Counted from the first letter of the stretch, positions 37,166-45,874 are shown. The stretch is 64,000 bases of DNA from Actinomycetales bacterium (GCA_017308515.1 JAFKEN010000006.1:416479-480478); one strand, 5' to 3'. Program-made: numbers and translations. Notes: generated by a model not told the origin, from the sequence alone.

Positions 37166-37268
37166 TCGTCTCCGGGCGCGGTCGCGGCGGTGCCGCCCGC
37201 TCGACCGAGCCGCGGTGCCACGTCGGGGTCCGCCCGTCAAGGTCTCCCGTGCGTCTCGAGGCCGTGCC

Positions 37269-37274
37269 TAGCGT
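37269..37274 (+). promoter_or_regulatory. Putative -10 element of topoisomerase IB (leaderless)
   Basis: TAGCGT lies 6 bases before the GTG start at 37281. No ribosome-binding site is present between them, so the transcript probably starts on the start codon. Confidence 0.5.
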
Positions 37275-37280
37275 GGCCGG

Positions 37281-38252
37281 GTGCGACTGCGGCGATCCGA
37301 CCTGCGGGGGCCGGGTATCCGGCGGGTGCGCGCGGGGCGCGGATTCCGCTACCTCGACGCGAGTGGAGCCACGGTGCGCGACGCCGAGCTCCTCGAGCGC
37401 ATCCGCCGTCTCGGCATCCCGCCCGCGTGGGCCGAGGTCTGGATCGCCCCCCAGCCCCACGGCCACATCCAGGCCGTCGGCATCGACGCCGCCGGCCGTC
37501 GCCAGTACCTCTACCACCCGACCTGGCGGGCGCAGAAGGACCGGGCGAAGTTCGACCGCATGCTCGCGCTCGCCGAGACGCTGCCCGCCGCCCGGCGCGC
37601 CGTCACCCGCAGCCTGCGCACCCAGGGGGCGACACGGGAGCGCGCACTCGCGGCCGCGTTCCGCATGCTCGACACCGCCGGGCTGCGCGTCGGCTCCGAG
37701 CGCTACGCGCAGGAGCACGGCAGCTACGGCCTCTCGACGCTGCTGTGCGCGCACGCGCGCGTGCGGGAGGGGCGGCGGGTCGAGCTGCGGTTCCCGGGCA
37801 AGAGCGGTCACGCCTGGGAGGTCGACGTCGTCGACGCGGATCTCGCGGCCTGGGTCGCGCTCGTCCGTCGCCGGGGCGGGCGGGCCCGGCTCCTCTCCTG
37901 GCGCGACGAGGCGGGGCGATGGCACGCGATCCGCGCGGAGGAGATCAACGCCGAAGTGCGGGAGCGCACGGGGGGCGAGTTCACCGCGAAGGACTTCCGA
38001 ACCCTCCACGGCACCATCGCGGCGGCGGTGAGCCTCGCCCGCACCGGCCCCCAGGCGACGGACCGTGCTCGGCGCCGCGCCGTCGCGCAGGCCATGCGCG
38101 ACGCGGCCGAGGATCTCGGCAACACCCCCGCGATCGCGCGCTCGAGTTACGTCGACCCGCGCGTCGTCGATCGCTACGCCCACGGCGAGACGATCGACCC
38201 GGCCCGGATCGCCTCGGCGGAGAGCGAGCTGCGGGCGCTGCTGTTCGAGTGA
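37281..38252 (+). CDS. Type IB DNA topoisomerase (poxvirus-like)
   Basis: A 323-residue enzyme that relaxes supercoils by transient single-strand cleavage through a 3'-phosphotyrosyl link, without ATP. The catalytic tyrosine is Tyr290 in ARSSYVDPRVV. The catalytic-core arginines and Lys are in LRVGSERYA and the GKSGH segment, and the core motif FTAKDFRTLHGT is present. The N-terminal domain matches the short bacterial/viral type, not the large eukaryotic enzyme. It is a stand-alone gene between tuf and a sugar kinase. Such enzymes are accessory to the essential topoisomerases in bacteria. Confidence 0.92.
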   Translation: MRLRRSDLRGPGIRRVRAGRGFRYLDASGATVRDAELLERIRRLGIPPAWAEVWIAPQPHGHIQAVGIDAAGRRQYLYHPTWRAQKDRAKFDRMLALAETLPAARRAVTRSLRTQGATRERALAAAFRMLDTAGLRVGSERYAQEHGSYGLSTLLCAHARVREGRRVELRFPGKSGHAWEVDVVDADLAAWVALVRRRGGRARLLSWRDEAGRWHAIRAEEINAEVRERTGGEFTAKDFRTLHGTIAAAVSLARTGPQATDRARRRAVAQAMRDAAEDLGNTPAIARSSYVDPRVVDRYAHGETIDPARIASAESELRALLFE

Positions 38253-38306
38253 CGCCGCGGGACGAAAGCACCTGGCCCGCGCCGCGCGGCACCGGACACT
38301 GGGCGC

Positions 38307-39242
38307 ATGGCCAGCTCGCCCCGGATCGTCACCGCCACGCCGAACCCCGCCCTCGACCTCGCGACCGCGACGGAGCGGATCATGCCCGACCACAAGATGC
38401 GGTGCCGCGGCGGACGGGTCGACCCCGGCGGCGGCGGGGTGAACGTGTCGCGCGTCCTGCACCGCTGGGGCGCGTCGACCCTCGCGGTGCACACCCTCGG
38501 GGGAGTCACCGGGGAGGCGTACGCGCGAGCCCTCGCCCAGGAGGCCGTGCCGGCCCGCGCGGTGCCGATCCGCGGCGACACCCGGCAGAACGTCACCGTG
38601 CGCGAGACCGCGACGGGCGAGCACTACCGCTTCGTGCTCGAAGGCCCCGCGCTCTCGGCCGACGAGTGGGAGGCCTTCGTCGCGGCGACGCTCGCCGAGC
38701 TGCGGCCCGGCGACTGGCTCGTGGCCAGCGGCAGCCTCCCGCCGGGGGTGCCCGACACCGGCTATGCCGAGCTCCTCGCCGCCGCGCGGGACCTCGGCGC
38801 CCGGTGCGCCGTCGACGCCGCGGGCCCCGTGCTCGCCGCGGCGGTCGCGCGCGGGGTCGACCTCGCCAAGCCCAGTCGCCGCGAGCTGTGCGAACTGGTC
38901 GGCCTCCCCGACTCGAGCGACGACGACCGGCTCGCCGACGCGGCGCAGGAGCTGATCCGGCGGCGGCCCGTCGGGGTGCTCGTCGTGAGCCTCGGCGCGC
39001 GCGGGGCGATGCTCGTCGACCGCACCGGGGTGCGGCGCGCTCCCGCGATCCCGGTCACCGCCGACTCGCCGGTCGGCGCGGGCGACAGCCTCCTCGCCGG
39101 CGTCGTGCTGCGGCTCGCGCAGGGGCGGGGCGCCGACGAGGCGCTGCGCGCCGGGCTCGCCGCCGCGGCGGCGACGGTCGCGAGCGCGGGCACCCGCCTC
39201 GGAACGCGCGAGGAGATCGAGCGGTTCGAGGCGGCGGGCTGA
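38307..39242 (+). CDS. PfkB-family hexose kinase (phosphofructokinase-like)
   Basis: A 311-residue ribokinase-superfamily enzyme. The N-terminal TPNPALDLAT, the glycine-rich sugar-binding segment GGGGVNVSRVL and the C-terminal ATP/anion-hole motif SPVGAGDSLLAG with catalytic base Asp260 are all present. The layout best matches 1-phosphofructokinase or the PfkB type of 6-phosphofructokinase; tagatose-6-phosphate is also possible. There is no transporter gene beside it to show the substrate. The ATG is poorly preceded by a ribosome-binding site but gives the standard N-terminus. Confidence 0.88.
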   Translation: MASSPRIVTATPNPALDLATATERIMPDHKMRCRGGRVDPGGGGVNVSRVLHRWGASTLAVHTLGGVTGEAYARALAQEAVPARAVPIRGDTRQNVTVRETATGEHYRFVLEGPALSADEWEAFVAATLAELRPGDWLVASGSLPPGVPDTGYAELLAAARDLGARCAVDAAGPVLAAAVARGVDLAKPSRRELCELVGLPDSSDDDRLADAAQELIRRRPVGVLVVSLGARGAMLVDRTGVRRAPAIPVTADSPVGAGDSLLAGVVLRLAQGRGADEALRAGLAAAAATVASAGTRLGTREEIERFEAAG

Positions 39243-39252
39243 GCGATCCGGC

Positions 39253-39318
39253 GGCTCGGGGAGGGACTCGCGCCCGCGCGCCGGCGGGCTCGGGGAGGGA
39301 CTCGCGCCCGCGCGCCGG
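39253..39318 (+). repeat. Two identical 32-base direct repeats
   Basis: The 32 bases at 39253-39284 (start ggctcggggagggactcgcg) are repeated exactly at 39287-39318, with a two-base spacer (34-base period). They lie between the sugar kinase and the LEA-like gene, just upstream of a possible -10 element (CAGAAT, about 39325). They may be a tandem duplication or paired binding sites. Confidence 0.8.
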
Positions 39319-39398
39319 TCACGCCAGAATCGGAGCGACCGGCGGATCCCGCCCGGCCCCGCACCCCGCCCCGTGGCGGCCGCGCTCGAGGAGAGACC

Positions 39399-39671
39399 AT
39401 GGCATTCGACGACATCGTGGAGAAGGCGAAGGACGTCGCGGGCGGCGTCGCCGAGCACGCCAAGGAGGTCGCCGGGGGCGCGGCCGAGCTGGCCAAGGAC
39501 GTCGCCGGCGACGTCGCCGACGGCGCGAAGGACCTCGCGGGTGACGTCGCCGACGGGGCCAAGGGCATCGCCGGCACCGTGACGAGCGCCGCCGCCGAGG
39601 CCCGCGACGCGGTGCGCGAGCGCTTCGACGACGACGAGGCCGCCGAGGCGAGCCCGAACGGCGGAGTCTGA
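39399..39671 (+). CDS. LEA-like protein with five 11-residue repeats
   Basis: A 90-residue hydrophilic protein that is mostly five consecutive 11-residue units at 10-20, 21-31, 32-42, 43-53 and 54-64. Each follows AK[DEG][VIL]AG[GDT][VA]: AKDVAGGVAEH is the first unit. Eleven-residue Ala/Lys/Asp/Gly repeats that form amphipathic helices are the mark of group 3 LEA proteins, which protect against drying and freezing; a stress role is inferred. No signal peptide or membrane segment. GAGGAGAG precedes the ATG. It could also be described as a CsbD-like small stress protein, but the strict 11-residue period favours LEA. Confidence 0.82.
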   Translation: MAFDDIVEKAKDVAGGVAEHAKEVAGGAAELAKDVAGDVADGAKDLAGDVADGAKGIAGTVTSAAAEARDAVRERFDDDEAAEASPNGGV

Positions 39672-39745
39672 GCGCCGCCCGGCGTGGGGCTCCGGAGCGG
39701 CCGGCGCACGCCGTCGCCCGCCCGGTCCACCCCCGGCTCGCCCTC

Positions 39746-40390
39746 GTGGCGCTGCTGCTGCTGACCGCCTCCACCGGGACCGTGGATGCGGTGAGCTACC
39801 TCGCGCTCGACCGCGTCTTCACGGGCAACATGACCGGCAATCTGCTGTTCGTCGGCTTCGGACTCGTCGGCCTCGCCGAGATCCCGCTGCTCAACAACCT
39901 CCTCGCGCTCGCCGCCTTCGTCACGGGCGCCGTCATCGCCGGCCGCGTCGTCGGCCGGGGGCACCCCGAGCGCAGCCTCCCGCGGCGCAGCGTCGCGCTG
40001 CTCGCGGTGCTGCTCGGAACGCTCGCCGCGATCGCGGTCGGATGGTCGCTCGCCGGCGCGCTGCGCGGGCCCGCGCTGCTGATCGTCACCGGGGTCCTCG
40101 CCGCCGTCATGGGCATGCAGGCGGTGGCGGTCAAGCCCGTCGGCAACACCGACGTCACCACGATCGTCGTCACCAGCACGCTCGTGAACCTCGCCCGCGA
40201 CAGCCGCCTCGCCGGCGGCGCGGGGGAGAAGTGGATCCCGCGACTGCTTGCCGTGCTCGCCATGCTCGGCGGGGCCGTGCTCGGTGCCGCGATCGTGGCG
40301 CTCGCCGGAGGCGCCGCCGCCCTGGGTGCGGCGGCGGTGCTCGTGGCGACGGCGGTGGGGGTGCTGGTGGGGGGTTCTCGGGGGCGCTGA
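39746..40390 (+). CDS. DUF1275 (YoaK-like) membrane protein
   Basis: A 214-residue protein with about six transmembrane helices and the DUF1275 start motif TGTVDAVSYLALDRVFTGNMTGN. Function unknown in the family. The GTG at 39746 falls at the very beginning of helix 1. The reading frame stays open back to 39668, where a CTG overlaps the stop of the LEA-like gene (CTGA); a CTG start would add 26 basic residues and couple the two genes. No ATG or GTG exists in that stretch. I keep the GTG but the true start is uncertain. Confidence 0.8.
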   Translation: MALLLLTASTGTVDAVSYLALDRVFTGNMTGNLLFVGFGLVGLAEIPLLNNLLALAAFVTGAVIAGRVVGRGHPERSLPRRSVALLAVLLGTLAAIAVGWSLAGALRGPALLIVTGVLAAVMGMQAVAVKPVGNTDVTTIVVTSTLVNLARDSRLAGGAGEKWIPRLLAVLAMLGGAVLGAAIVALAGGAAALGAAAVLVATAVGVLVGGSRGR

Positions 40391-40423
40391 AAACGGGGGC
40401 CGGCGCGGGGCCCTGTCGCCGCG

Positions 40424-40441
40424 GGGCCCAGAAATGGGCCC
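40424..40441 (+). repeat. Hairpin with AGAAAT loop (first copy)
   Basis: gggccc (40424-40429) pairs with gggccc (40436-40441) around AGAAAT. The same loop recurs in the larger hairpin at 40489-40512. Confidence 0.6.
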
Positions 40442-40455
40442 GTCGCACGGATCTT

Positions 40456-40478
40456 CCGACGCCCGAGACGGGCGTCGG
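40456..40478 (+). repeat. Perfect 10 bp hairpin with AGA loop
   Basis: ccgacgcccg (40456-40465) pairs with cgggcgtcgg (40469-40478). Its last two bases are shared with the outer stem of the next structure (40477-40528), so the two may be alternatives. Confidence 0.65.
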
Positions 40479-40528
40479 CGTGTCGCCGGTCGAGGCCAGA
40501 AATGGCCTCGACTCATCGGCGACACGCC
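40477..40528 (+). repeat. Nested hairpin: 12 bp outer stem enclosing a 9 bp AGAAAT hairpin
   Basis: The outer stem pairs 40477-40488 with 40517-40528. The inner stem pairs 40489-40497 (gtcgaggcc) with 40504-40512 (ggcctcgac) around AGAAAT; tcat fills the remaining side. It lies immediately before the first S10 promoter, 90 bases after the DUF1275 stop. It may terminate DUF1275 transcription, or be a structured RNA or protein-binding site. Confidence 0.65.
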
Positions 40529-40532
40529 CGGG

Positions 40533-40561
40533 TTGCAGACCCTGGGATCGTGTGGCAGACT
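40533..40561 (+). promoter_or_regulatory. Promoter P1 of the S10 operon
   Basis: TTGCAG (40533-40538) and CAGACT (40556-40561) are separated by exactly 17 bases, a good housekeeping-sigma layout. Confidence 0.6.
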
Positions 40562-40692
40562 TTCCGGGTTCGACATGCTGCGCCGTGCGCGCGGCTCACC
40601 GACAGGCAGTGCACAACCGCCGGGCGAGATCCCGTCGCAGGTTGGGCCGCGGTCGGCAGGACAGGCTTCATTCGAATCCCCGAAATCGATCG

Positions 40693-40714
40693 GATTCCGC
40701 GCGTGCGCGGAATC
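40693..40714 (+). repeat. Perfect 10 bp inverted repeat in the S10 leader
   Basis: gattccgcgc (40693-40702) and gcgcggaatc (40705-40714) are reverse complements with GT between. It lies 35 bases upstream of the second promoter-like sequence and inside the P1 transcript, so it could be an operator for P2 or a leader hairpin. Confidence 0.6.
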
Positions 40715-40748
40715 GGGCCGAACCATCGCGCGTCCGCGTGCGACGGGG

Positions 40749-40776
40749 TTGACAGAAGAACAGCGGTGCGCAGACC
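40749..40776 (+). promoter_or_regulatory. Possible promoter P2 of the S10 operon
   Basis: A consensus TTGACA (40749-40754) lies 16 bases before CAGACC (40771-40776), a -10 box almost the same as that of P1. Confidence 0.5.
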
Positions 40777-40833
40777 GACGGTCCGCGCGGGGGTGCTCGT
40801 GAGCGGGTGCCCGGAGACAGAGAAGGAATCACC

Positions 40834-41142
40834 ATGGCGGGACAGAAGATCCGCATCCGGCTGAAGTCGTACGACCACGCCGGCCTCGACGCCTCGGCGC
40901 GCAAGATCGTCGACACGGTCACCCGTGCGGGTGCGACCGTGGTCGGTCCCGTGCCGCTCCCGACGGAGAAGAACGTGGTCGTCGTGATCCGCTCTCCGCA
41001 CAAGTACAAGGACAGCCGCGAGCACTTCGAGAAGCGCACCCACAAGCGCCTGATCGACATCGTCGACCCGACCCCCAAGGCGGTCGACTCGCTCATGCGG
41101 CTCGACCTGCCCGCCGACGTCAACATCGAGATCAAGCTCTGA
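40834..41142 (+). CDS. rpsJ: 30S ribosomal protein S10
   Basis: A 102-residue protein ([15 protein letters not shown] start) of standard length. It is part of the 30S head and, as NusE, of transcription antitermination complexes. The ATG follows AGAAGGA at 6-base spacing; an in-frame ATG at 40807 lacks this. First gene of the merged S10-spc-alpha cluster. Confidence 0.97.
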   Translation: MAGQKIRIRLKSYDHAGLDASARKIVDTVTRAGATVVGPVPLPTEKNVVVVIRSPHKYKDSREHFEKRTHKRLIDIVDPTPKAVDSLMRLDLPADVNIEIKL

Positions 41143-41176
41143 GCCGCGCGCTCGAGCTGACCGTACGAGGAACACC

Positions 41177-41827
41177 ATGACTGCCACCGCTACGACCAAG
41201 GGACTGCTGGGCACCAAGCTCGGCATGACCCAGGTCTGGGACGAGAACAACAAGCTCATCCCCGTGACCGTGGTCCGCATCACCCCGAACGTCGTCACGC
41301 AGATCCGTTCGGCGGAGGTCGACGGGTACACCGCGATCCAGATCGCCTACGGCGAGATCGACCCGCGCAAGGTCAACAAGCCCAGTGCCGGCCACTTCGA
41401 GAAGGCCGGGGTCACCCCGCGCCGCCACCTCGTCGAGGTGCGCACCGCCGACGCCGCCGAGTACAGCCTCGGCCAGGAGCTCGCGGTCGACATCTTCGAG
41501 GCCGGCCAGAAGGTCGACGTCGTCGGCACCAGCAAGGGCAAGGGCTTCGCGGGCGTCATGAAGCGCCACAACTTCCAGGGCGTGAGCGCGAGCCACGGTG
41601 CCCACCGCAACCACCGCAAGCCCGGCTCGATCGGCGCCAGCTCGACCCCGAGCCGCGTCTTCAAGGGCATGCGGATGGCCGGTCGCATGGGCGCCGAGCG
41701 CGTCACCGTCCAGGGCCTCACCGTCCACTCGGTCGACCTCGAGAACGGCCTGATCCTGGTCAAGGGCGCCGTGCCCGGGGCCAAGGGCCGTCTCGTCTTC
41801 GTCCGCAACGCCGTGAAGGGTGCGTGA
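41177..41827 (+). CDS. rplC: 50S ribosomal protein L3
   Basis: A 216-residue protein of normal length. It binds near the 3' end of 23S rRNA and helps start 50S assembly. The L3 start [13 protein letters not shown] and the central [13 protein letters not shown] are clear. The stop overlaps a possible GTG start of rplD. Confidence 0.97.
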   Translation: MTATATTKGLLGTKLGMTQVWDENNKLIPVTVVRITPNVVTQIRSAEVDGYTAIQIAYGEIDPRKVNKPSAGHFEKAGVTPRRHLVEVRTADAAEYSLGQELAVDIFEAGQKVDVVGTSKGKGFAGVMKRHNFQGVSASHGAHRNHRKPGSIGASSTPSRVFKGMRMAGRMGAERVTVQGLTVHSVDLENGLILVKGAVPGAKGRLVFVRNAVKGA

Positions 41828-41832
41828 TCGGC

Positions 41833-42495
41833 ATGGCTGAGAACACCACCGTCTCCTCGGTCGACGTCGTCGACGCCAAGGGCAAGAAGGCCGGCTCGGT
41901 CGACCTGCCCGCGTCGCTGTTCGACGTGCAGACCAACGTCCCGCTCATCCACCAGGTCGTGACCGCGCAGCTCGCGGCCGCGCGCCAGGGCACCCACAAG
42001 ACCAAGGGTCGCGGCGAGGTGTCGGGATCGGGTCGCAAGCCGTTCAAGCAGAAGGGCACCGGTCGCAGCCGTCAGGGCTCGATCCGCGCGCCCGAGCACA
42101 CCGGCGGCGGCGTCGTGCACGGGCCGGTGCCGCGCGACTACGCGCAGCGCACCCCGAAGAAGATGGTCGCCGCCGCCCTGCTGGGCGTGCTGAGCGACCG
42201 CGCCCGCGGCGAGCGCCTGCACGTCATCTCCGGCTTCGGCATCGACGGCGCCCCGAGCACCAAGGCCGCCGCCGCCGTGCTCGAGGCCGTCGCCACCAGC
42301 CGCAACGTGCTCGTCGTGCTCGACCGCGACGACCTCGTCGGCGTCAAGAGCGTGCGCAACCTGCCGAACGTGCACGTGCTGTTCGCCGACCAGCTCAACG
42401 CCTACGACGTGGTCACGAGCGACGACGTGGTCTTCACCAAGTCCGCGTTCGAGTCGTTCGTGAACGCGAAGACCAAGAAGGAGTCCGCGGAATGA
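41833..42495 (+). CDS. rplD: 50S ribosomal protein L4
   Basis: A 220-residue protein that lines the peptide exit tunnel; in enterobacteria it also represses its own operon, which I cannot infer here. The extended loop ([13 protein letters not shown], then [11 protein letters not shown]) is intact. I prefer the ATG at 41833; a GTG at 41824 overlapping the L3 stop (GTGA) would add three residues. Overlaps rplW by ATGA. Confidence 0.95.
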   Translation: MAENTTVSSVDVVDAKGKKAGSVDLPASLFDVQTNVPLIHQVVTAQLAAARQGTHKTKGRGEVSGSGRKPFKQKGTGRSRQGSIRAPEHTGGGVVHGPVPRDYAQRTPKKMVAAALLGVLSDRARGERLHVISGFGIDGAPSTKAAAAVLEAVATSRNVLVVLDRDDLVGVKSVRNLPNVHVLFADQLNAYDVVTSDDVVFTKSAFESFVNAKTKKESAE

Positions 42496-42791
42496 GCGGC
42501 TACGGCAAGGACCCGCGCGACGTCATCCTCGCGCCGGTGGTCAGCGAGAAGAGCTACGGGCTCATCGACGAGGGCAAGTACACCTTCCTCGTCGACCCCC
42601 GCTCGAACAAGACCGAGATCAAGCTCGCGATCGAGAAGATCTTCGGCGTCCAGGTCGCCTCGGTGAACACCCTCAACCGCGAGGGCAAGACCCGCCGCAC
42701 CCGCTTCGGCACCGGCAAGCGCAAGAACACCAAGCGCGCCATCGTCACGCTCAAGTCCGGCTCCATCGACATCTTCACGGCTGTCGGCTGA
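42492..42791 (+). CDS. rplW: 50S ribosomal protein L23
   Basis: A 99-residue protein at the tunnel exit, the docking site for trigger factor and the signal recognition particle. Start [15 protein letters not shown] and C-terminal [10 protein letters not shown] match the family. Coupled to rplD by ATGA. Confidence 0.96.
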   Translation: MSGYGKDPRDVILAPVVSEKSYGLIDEGKYTFLVDPRSNKTEIKLAIEKIFGVQVASVNTLNREGKTRRTRFGTGKRKNTKRAIVTLKSGSIDIFTAVG

Positions 42792-42810
42792 GGCACGGGA
42801 GGACAGAACA

Positions 42811-43650
42811 ATGGGTATTCGCAACCACAAGCCCACGACCCCGGGCCGTCGCGGCTCGAGCGTCGCGGACTTCGTCGAGATCACCCGGTCGACGCCGGAG
42901 AAGTCCCTGCTGAAGCCGCTGCCGAAGTCGGGCGGCCGCAACAACACGGGGCGCATCACCACCCGCCACATCGGCGGCGGGCACAAGCGTCAGTACCGCG
43001 TCATCGACTTCCGTCGCAACGACAAGGACGGCGTCGACGCCAAGGTCGCGCACATCGAGTACGACCCGAACCGCACGGCGCGGATCGCGCTGCTGCACTT
43101 CGTGGACGGCACCAAGCGCTACATCCTGGCCCCCGAGAAGCTCAAGCAGGGCGACGTCGTGGAGTCGGGCCCCTCGGCCGACATCAAGCCTGGCAACAAC
43201 CTGCCGCTGAAGAACATCCCGGTCGGAACGGTGATCCACGCGATCGAGCTCCGTCCCGGCGGCGGTGCCAAGATGGCCCGTTCGGCCGGCGCCTCGGTGC
43301 GCCTGGTCGCGAAGGACGGCCCCTACGCCCAGCTGCGCCTGCCCTCGGGCGAGGTGCGCAACGTCGACGTGCGCTGCCGCGCGACGATCGGCGAGGTCGG
43401 CAACGCCGAGCAGTCGAACATCAACTGGGGCAAGGCCGGCCGCATGCGCTGGAAGGGCGTGCGCCCGACCGTCCGCGGTGTCGCGATGAACCCGATCGAC
43501 CACCCCCACGGCGGTGGCGAGGGCAAGACCTCGGGTGGTCGCCACCCGGTCAGCCCCTGGGGTCAGCAGGAGGGCCGCACCCGCCGCCCGAACAAGGAGA
43601 GCGACAAGCTCATCGTCCGTCGCCGCAACGCCGGCAAGAAGCGCAAGTAG
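42811..43650 (+). CDS. rplB: 50S ribosomal protein L2
   Basis: A 279-residue protein of standard length that supports the peptidyl transferase centre and subunit joining. The C-terminal histidine motif [15 protein letters not shown] is intact. GGGAGGA precedes the ATG. Confidence 0.97.
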   Translation: MGIRNHKPTTPGRRGSSVADFVEITRSTPEKSLLKPLPKSGGRNNTGRITTRHIGGGHKRQYRVIDFRRNDKDGVDAKVAHIEYDPNRTARIALLHFVDGTKRYILAPEKLKQGDVVESGPSADIKPGNNLPLKNIPVGTVIHAIELRPGGGAKMARSAGASVRLVAKDGPYAQLRLPSGEVRNVDVRCRATIGEVGNAEQSNINWGKAGRMRWKGVRPTVRGVAMNPIDHPHGGGEGKTSGGRHPVSPWGQQEGRTRRPNKESDKLIVRRRNAGKKRK

Positions 43651-43661
43651 GAGCCACGCCG

Positions 43662-43943
43662 ATGCCGCGCAGTCTCAAGAAGGGCCCCTTCGTCGACGAG
43701 CACCTGTTCCGCAAGGTCCAGGCGCAGAACGAGGCCAATTCCAAGAACGTGATCAAGACCTGGTCGCGCCGCTCGATGATCGTCCCGGCCATGCTCGGCC
43801 ACACGATCGCGGTGCACGACGGTCGCAAGCACATCCCCGTCTTCGTCACCGAGACGATGGTGGGCCACAAGCTCGGCGAGTTCGCGCCGACCCGCACCTT
43901 CCGCGGCCACGAGAAGGACGACAAGAAGGGCCGTCGCCGGTAA
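43662..43943 (+). CDS. rpsS: 30S ribosomal protein S19
   Basis: A 93-residue protein of the 30S head that contacts S13. The start [14 protein letters not shown] and the [13 protein letters not shown] end are canonical. TAGGAG lies upstream of the ATG. Confidence 0.97.
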   Translation: MPRSLKKGPFVDEHLFRKVQAQNEANSKNVIKTWSRRSMIVPAMLGHTIAVHDGRKHIPVFVTETMVGHKLGEFAPTRTFRGHEKDDKKGRRR

Positions 43944-43971
43944 CCCCGGCGACCGAGAGGAGGAGAAGGAG

Positions 43972-44385
43972 ATGGTGCAGTCCATCGCCCGCGTGCGGCA
44001 CATCCGCGTCACGCCTCAGAAGGCCCGTCGCGTCGTGGACCTCATCCGCGGCAAGCAGGCCCAGGAGGCCCTCGCGATCCTGAAGTTCTCGCCGCAGTCG
44101 GCGAGCGAGCCGGTGTACAAGCTCGTCGCCTCGGGGATCGCCAACGCCCGCGTGAAGGCCGACAACGAGAACGCGTACCTCGACGAGTCCGACCTCGTCG
44201 TCGCGCGCGCGTTCGTCGACGAGGGCACGACCCTCAAGCGGTTCCGCCCCCGCGCTCAGGGGCGCGCGTTCCGCATCAAGAAGCGCACGAGCCACATCAC
44301 GGTCGTCCTCGCGACGCCCGACGAGCCGGTCGCCGGCGCCAAGGCCCCCGAGGCCGCCCCGAAGACCGCGAAGGCAGGGAAGTAA
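43972..44385 (+). CDS. rplV: 50S ribosomal protein L22
   Basis: A 137-residue protein; the core (about 115 residues, [16 protein letters not shown] to SHITVVL) is followed by an Ala/Lys/Pro-rich tail. Its beta hairpin narrows the exit tunnel. The purine-rich GAGGAGGAGAAGGAG lies directly before the ATG. Confidence 0.96.
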   Translation: MVQSIARVRHIRVTPQKARRVVDLIRGKQAQEALAILKFSPQSASEPVYKLVASGIANARVKADNENAYLDESDLVVARAFVDEGTTLKRFRPRAQGRAFRIKKRTSHITVVLATPDEPVAGAKAPEAAPKTAKAGK

Positions 44386-44388
44386 GCC

Positions 44389-45138
44389 ATGGGCCAGAAG
44401 GTCAACCCGTACGGCTTCCGACTCGGGATCACCACCGACCACGTGTCGCGCTGGTTCTCCGACTCGACGAAGCCCGGTCAGCGCTACGCCGACTACGTGG
44501 CCGAGGACGTCAAGATCCGCAAGATGCTGACGAAGACCCTCGACCGCGCCGGCATCGCCAAGATCGAGATCGAGCGCACCCGTGACCGCGTGCGCGTCGA
44601 CATCCACACCGCCCGCCCGGGCATCGTGATCGGCCGCCGCGGCGCCGAGGCCGAGCGCATCCGCGCCGACCTCGAGAAGCTGACCGGCAAGCAGATCCAG
44701 CTCAACATCCTCGAGGTGCGCAACCCCGAGGCCGAGGCGCAGCTGGTCGCGCAGGGCATCGCCGAGCAGCTCTCCGCCCGCGTGGCGTTCCGCCGCGCGA
44801 TGCGCAAGGGCCTCCAGGGCGCCCAGCGCGCCGGCGCCAAGGGCGTGCGCGTGCAGGTCTCCGGTCGCCTCGGCGGCGCGGAGATGAGCCGCTCGGAGTT
44901 CTACCGCGAGGGGCGCGTGCCGCTGCACACCCTGCGCGCGAACATCGACTACGGCTTCTACGAGGCCCGGACCACCTTCGGCCGCATCGGCGTGAAGGTC
45001 TGGATCTACAAGGGCGACATCACCAACAAGGAGCTCGCGCGCGAGCAGGCGTCGCAGAAGTCGCAGCGCCCCGAGCGCCGCGACGGCGACCGTCGCCGCG
45101 GCCCCCGCGCCGAGCAGCCGGTCGGAGCGGAGGCGTAA
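44389..45138 (+). CDS. rpsC: 30S ribosomal protein S3
   Basis: A 249-residue protein at the mRNA entry channel. The KH domain shows [10 protein letters not shown] and the C-terminal domain [20 protein letters not shown]. The last 35 residues are an Arg/Glu/Pro-rich tail. Three bases separate it from rplV. Confidence 0.97.
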   Translation: MGQKVNPYGFRLGITTDHVSRWFSDSTKPGQRYADYVAEDVKIRKMLTKTLDRAGIAKIEIERTRDRVRVDIHTARPGIVIGRRGAEAERIRADLEKLTGKQIQLNILEVRNPEAEAQLVAQGIAEQLSARVAFRRAMRKGLQGAQRAGAKGVRVQVSGRLGGAEMSRSEFYREGRVPLHTLRANIDYGFYEARTTFGRIGVKVWIYKGDITNKELAREQASQKSQRPERRDGDRRRGPRAEQPVGAEA

Positions 45139-45140
45139 TC

Positions 45141-45560
45141 ATGCTCATCCCCCGTAAGGTCAAGCACCGCAAGCAGCACCACCCGGGTCGCGACGGCCAG
45201 GCGACGGGCGGCACCACGGTGTCGTTCGGCGAGTACGGCATCCAGGCGCTCACGCCGGCCTACGTGACCAACCGCCAGATCGAGTCGGCGCGTATCGCGA
45301 TGACCCGTCACATCAAGCGTGGCGGCAAGGTGTGGATCAACATCTACCCCGACCGCCCGCTCACCAAGAAGCCCGCCGAGACCCGCATGGGTTCCGGCAA
45401 GGGCTCGCCGGAGTGGTGGGTCGCGAACGTCAAGCCGGGCCGGGTGCTGTTCGAGGTCGCGGGCGTGAGCGAGGAGCTCGCGCGCGGCGCCCTCACCCGG
45501 GCCATCCACAAGCTGCCGCTCAAGGCACGCATCATCAAGCGCGAGGAGGGCGACGCGTAA
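45141..45560 (+). CDS. rplP: 50S ribosomal protein L16
   Basis: A 139-residue protein at the A-site side of 23S rRNA, of standard length. [14 protein letters not shown] start and the conserved [19 protein letters not shown] segment are present. Its stop overlaps rpmC (TAATG). Confidence 0.97.
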   Translation: MLIPRKVKHRKQHHPGRDGQATGGTTVSFGEYGIQALTPAYVTNRQIESARIAMTRHIKRGGKVWINIYPDRPLTKKPAETRMGSGKGSPEWWVANVKPGRVLFEVAGVSEELARGALTRAIHKLPLKARIIKREEGDA

Positions 45561-45874
45561 TGGCCGTCGGATCCAAGGAGCTCGCCCCCGCCGAGCTCGA
45601 CACGCTCGAGGACGACCGCCTGGTCGACGAGCTGAAGAAGGCCAAGGAGGAGCTGTTCAACCTGCGCTTCCAGTCGGCCACCGGCCAGCTCGAGAGCCAC
45701 GGACGCCTCCGCGCCGTGAAGCGCGACATCGCGCGGATCTACACCGTGATCCGCGAGCGCGAGCTCGGCATCCGCGCCGCTCCGGCGCCCGCGGCCCCCA
45801 AGGCCGCCGCCAAGAAGTCCACCACCACCAAGGCCGAGAAGGCCGCCGAGCAGCCCGAGGAGGCGAGCGAGTAA
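45560..45874 (+). CDS. rpmC: 50S ribosomal protein L29 with C-terminal extension
   Basis: A 104-residue protein. The L29 core ends near residue 70 ([14 protein letters not shown], then [16 protein letters not shown]). About 34 extra Ala/Lys/Glu-rich residues follow; most L29 proteins are 60-75 long. The ATG overlaps the rplP stop and its own stop overlaps rpsQ. Confidence 0.94.
   Translation: MAVGSKELAPAELDTLEDDRLVDELKKAKEELFNLRFQSATGQLESHGRLRAVKRDIARIYTVIRERELGIRAAPAPAAPKAAAKKSTTTKAEKAAEQPEEASE

Larger units (their letters stand above)
40391..40833 (+). other. 443-base non-coding control region before the S10 operon
   Basis: No gene is supported here. In order the region holds: three hairpins with one nested pair (40423-40529), a promoter-like pair (40533-40561), a perfect inverted repeat (40693-40714), a second promoter-like pair (40749-40776) and the rpsJ ribosome-binding site AGAAGGA (40821-40827). 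The leader from the first promoter would be about 265 bases, from the second about 50. Confidence 0.75.

Noticed and set aside
39684-39745. GTG at 39684 as start of the DUF1275 gene
   Set aside because: It is 62 bases upstream and out of frame. Only a CTG (39668) would extend the frame.
40391-40833. CRISPR array or small protein gene in the pre-S10 gap
   Set aside because: The repeated ccagaaatgg units are only two in number and sit in hairpin loops; no regular repeat-spacer pattern and no credible start-stop frame with a ribosome-binding site.
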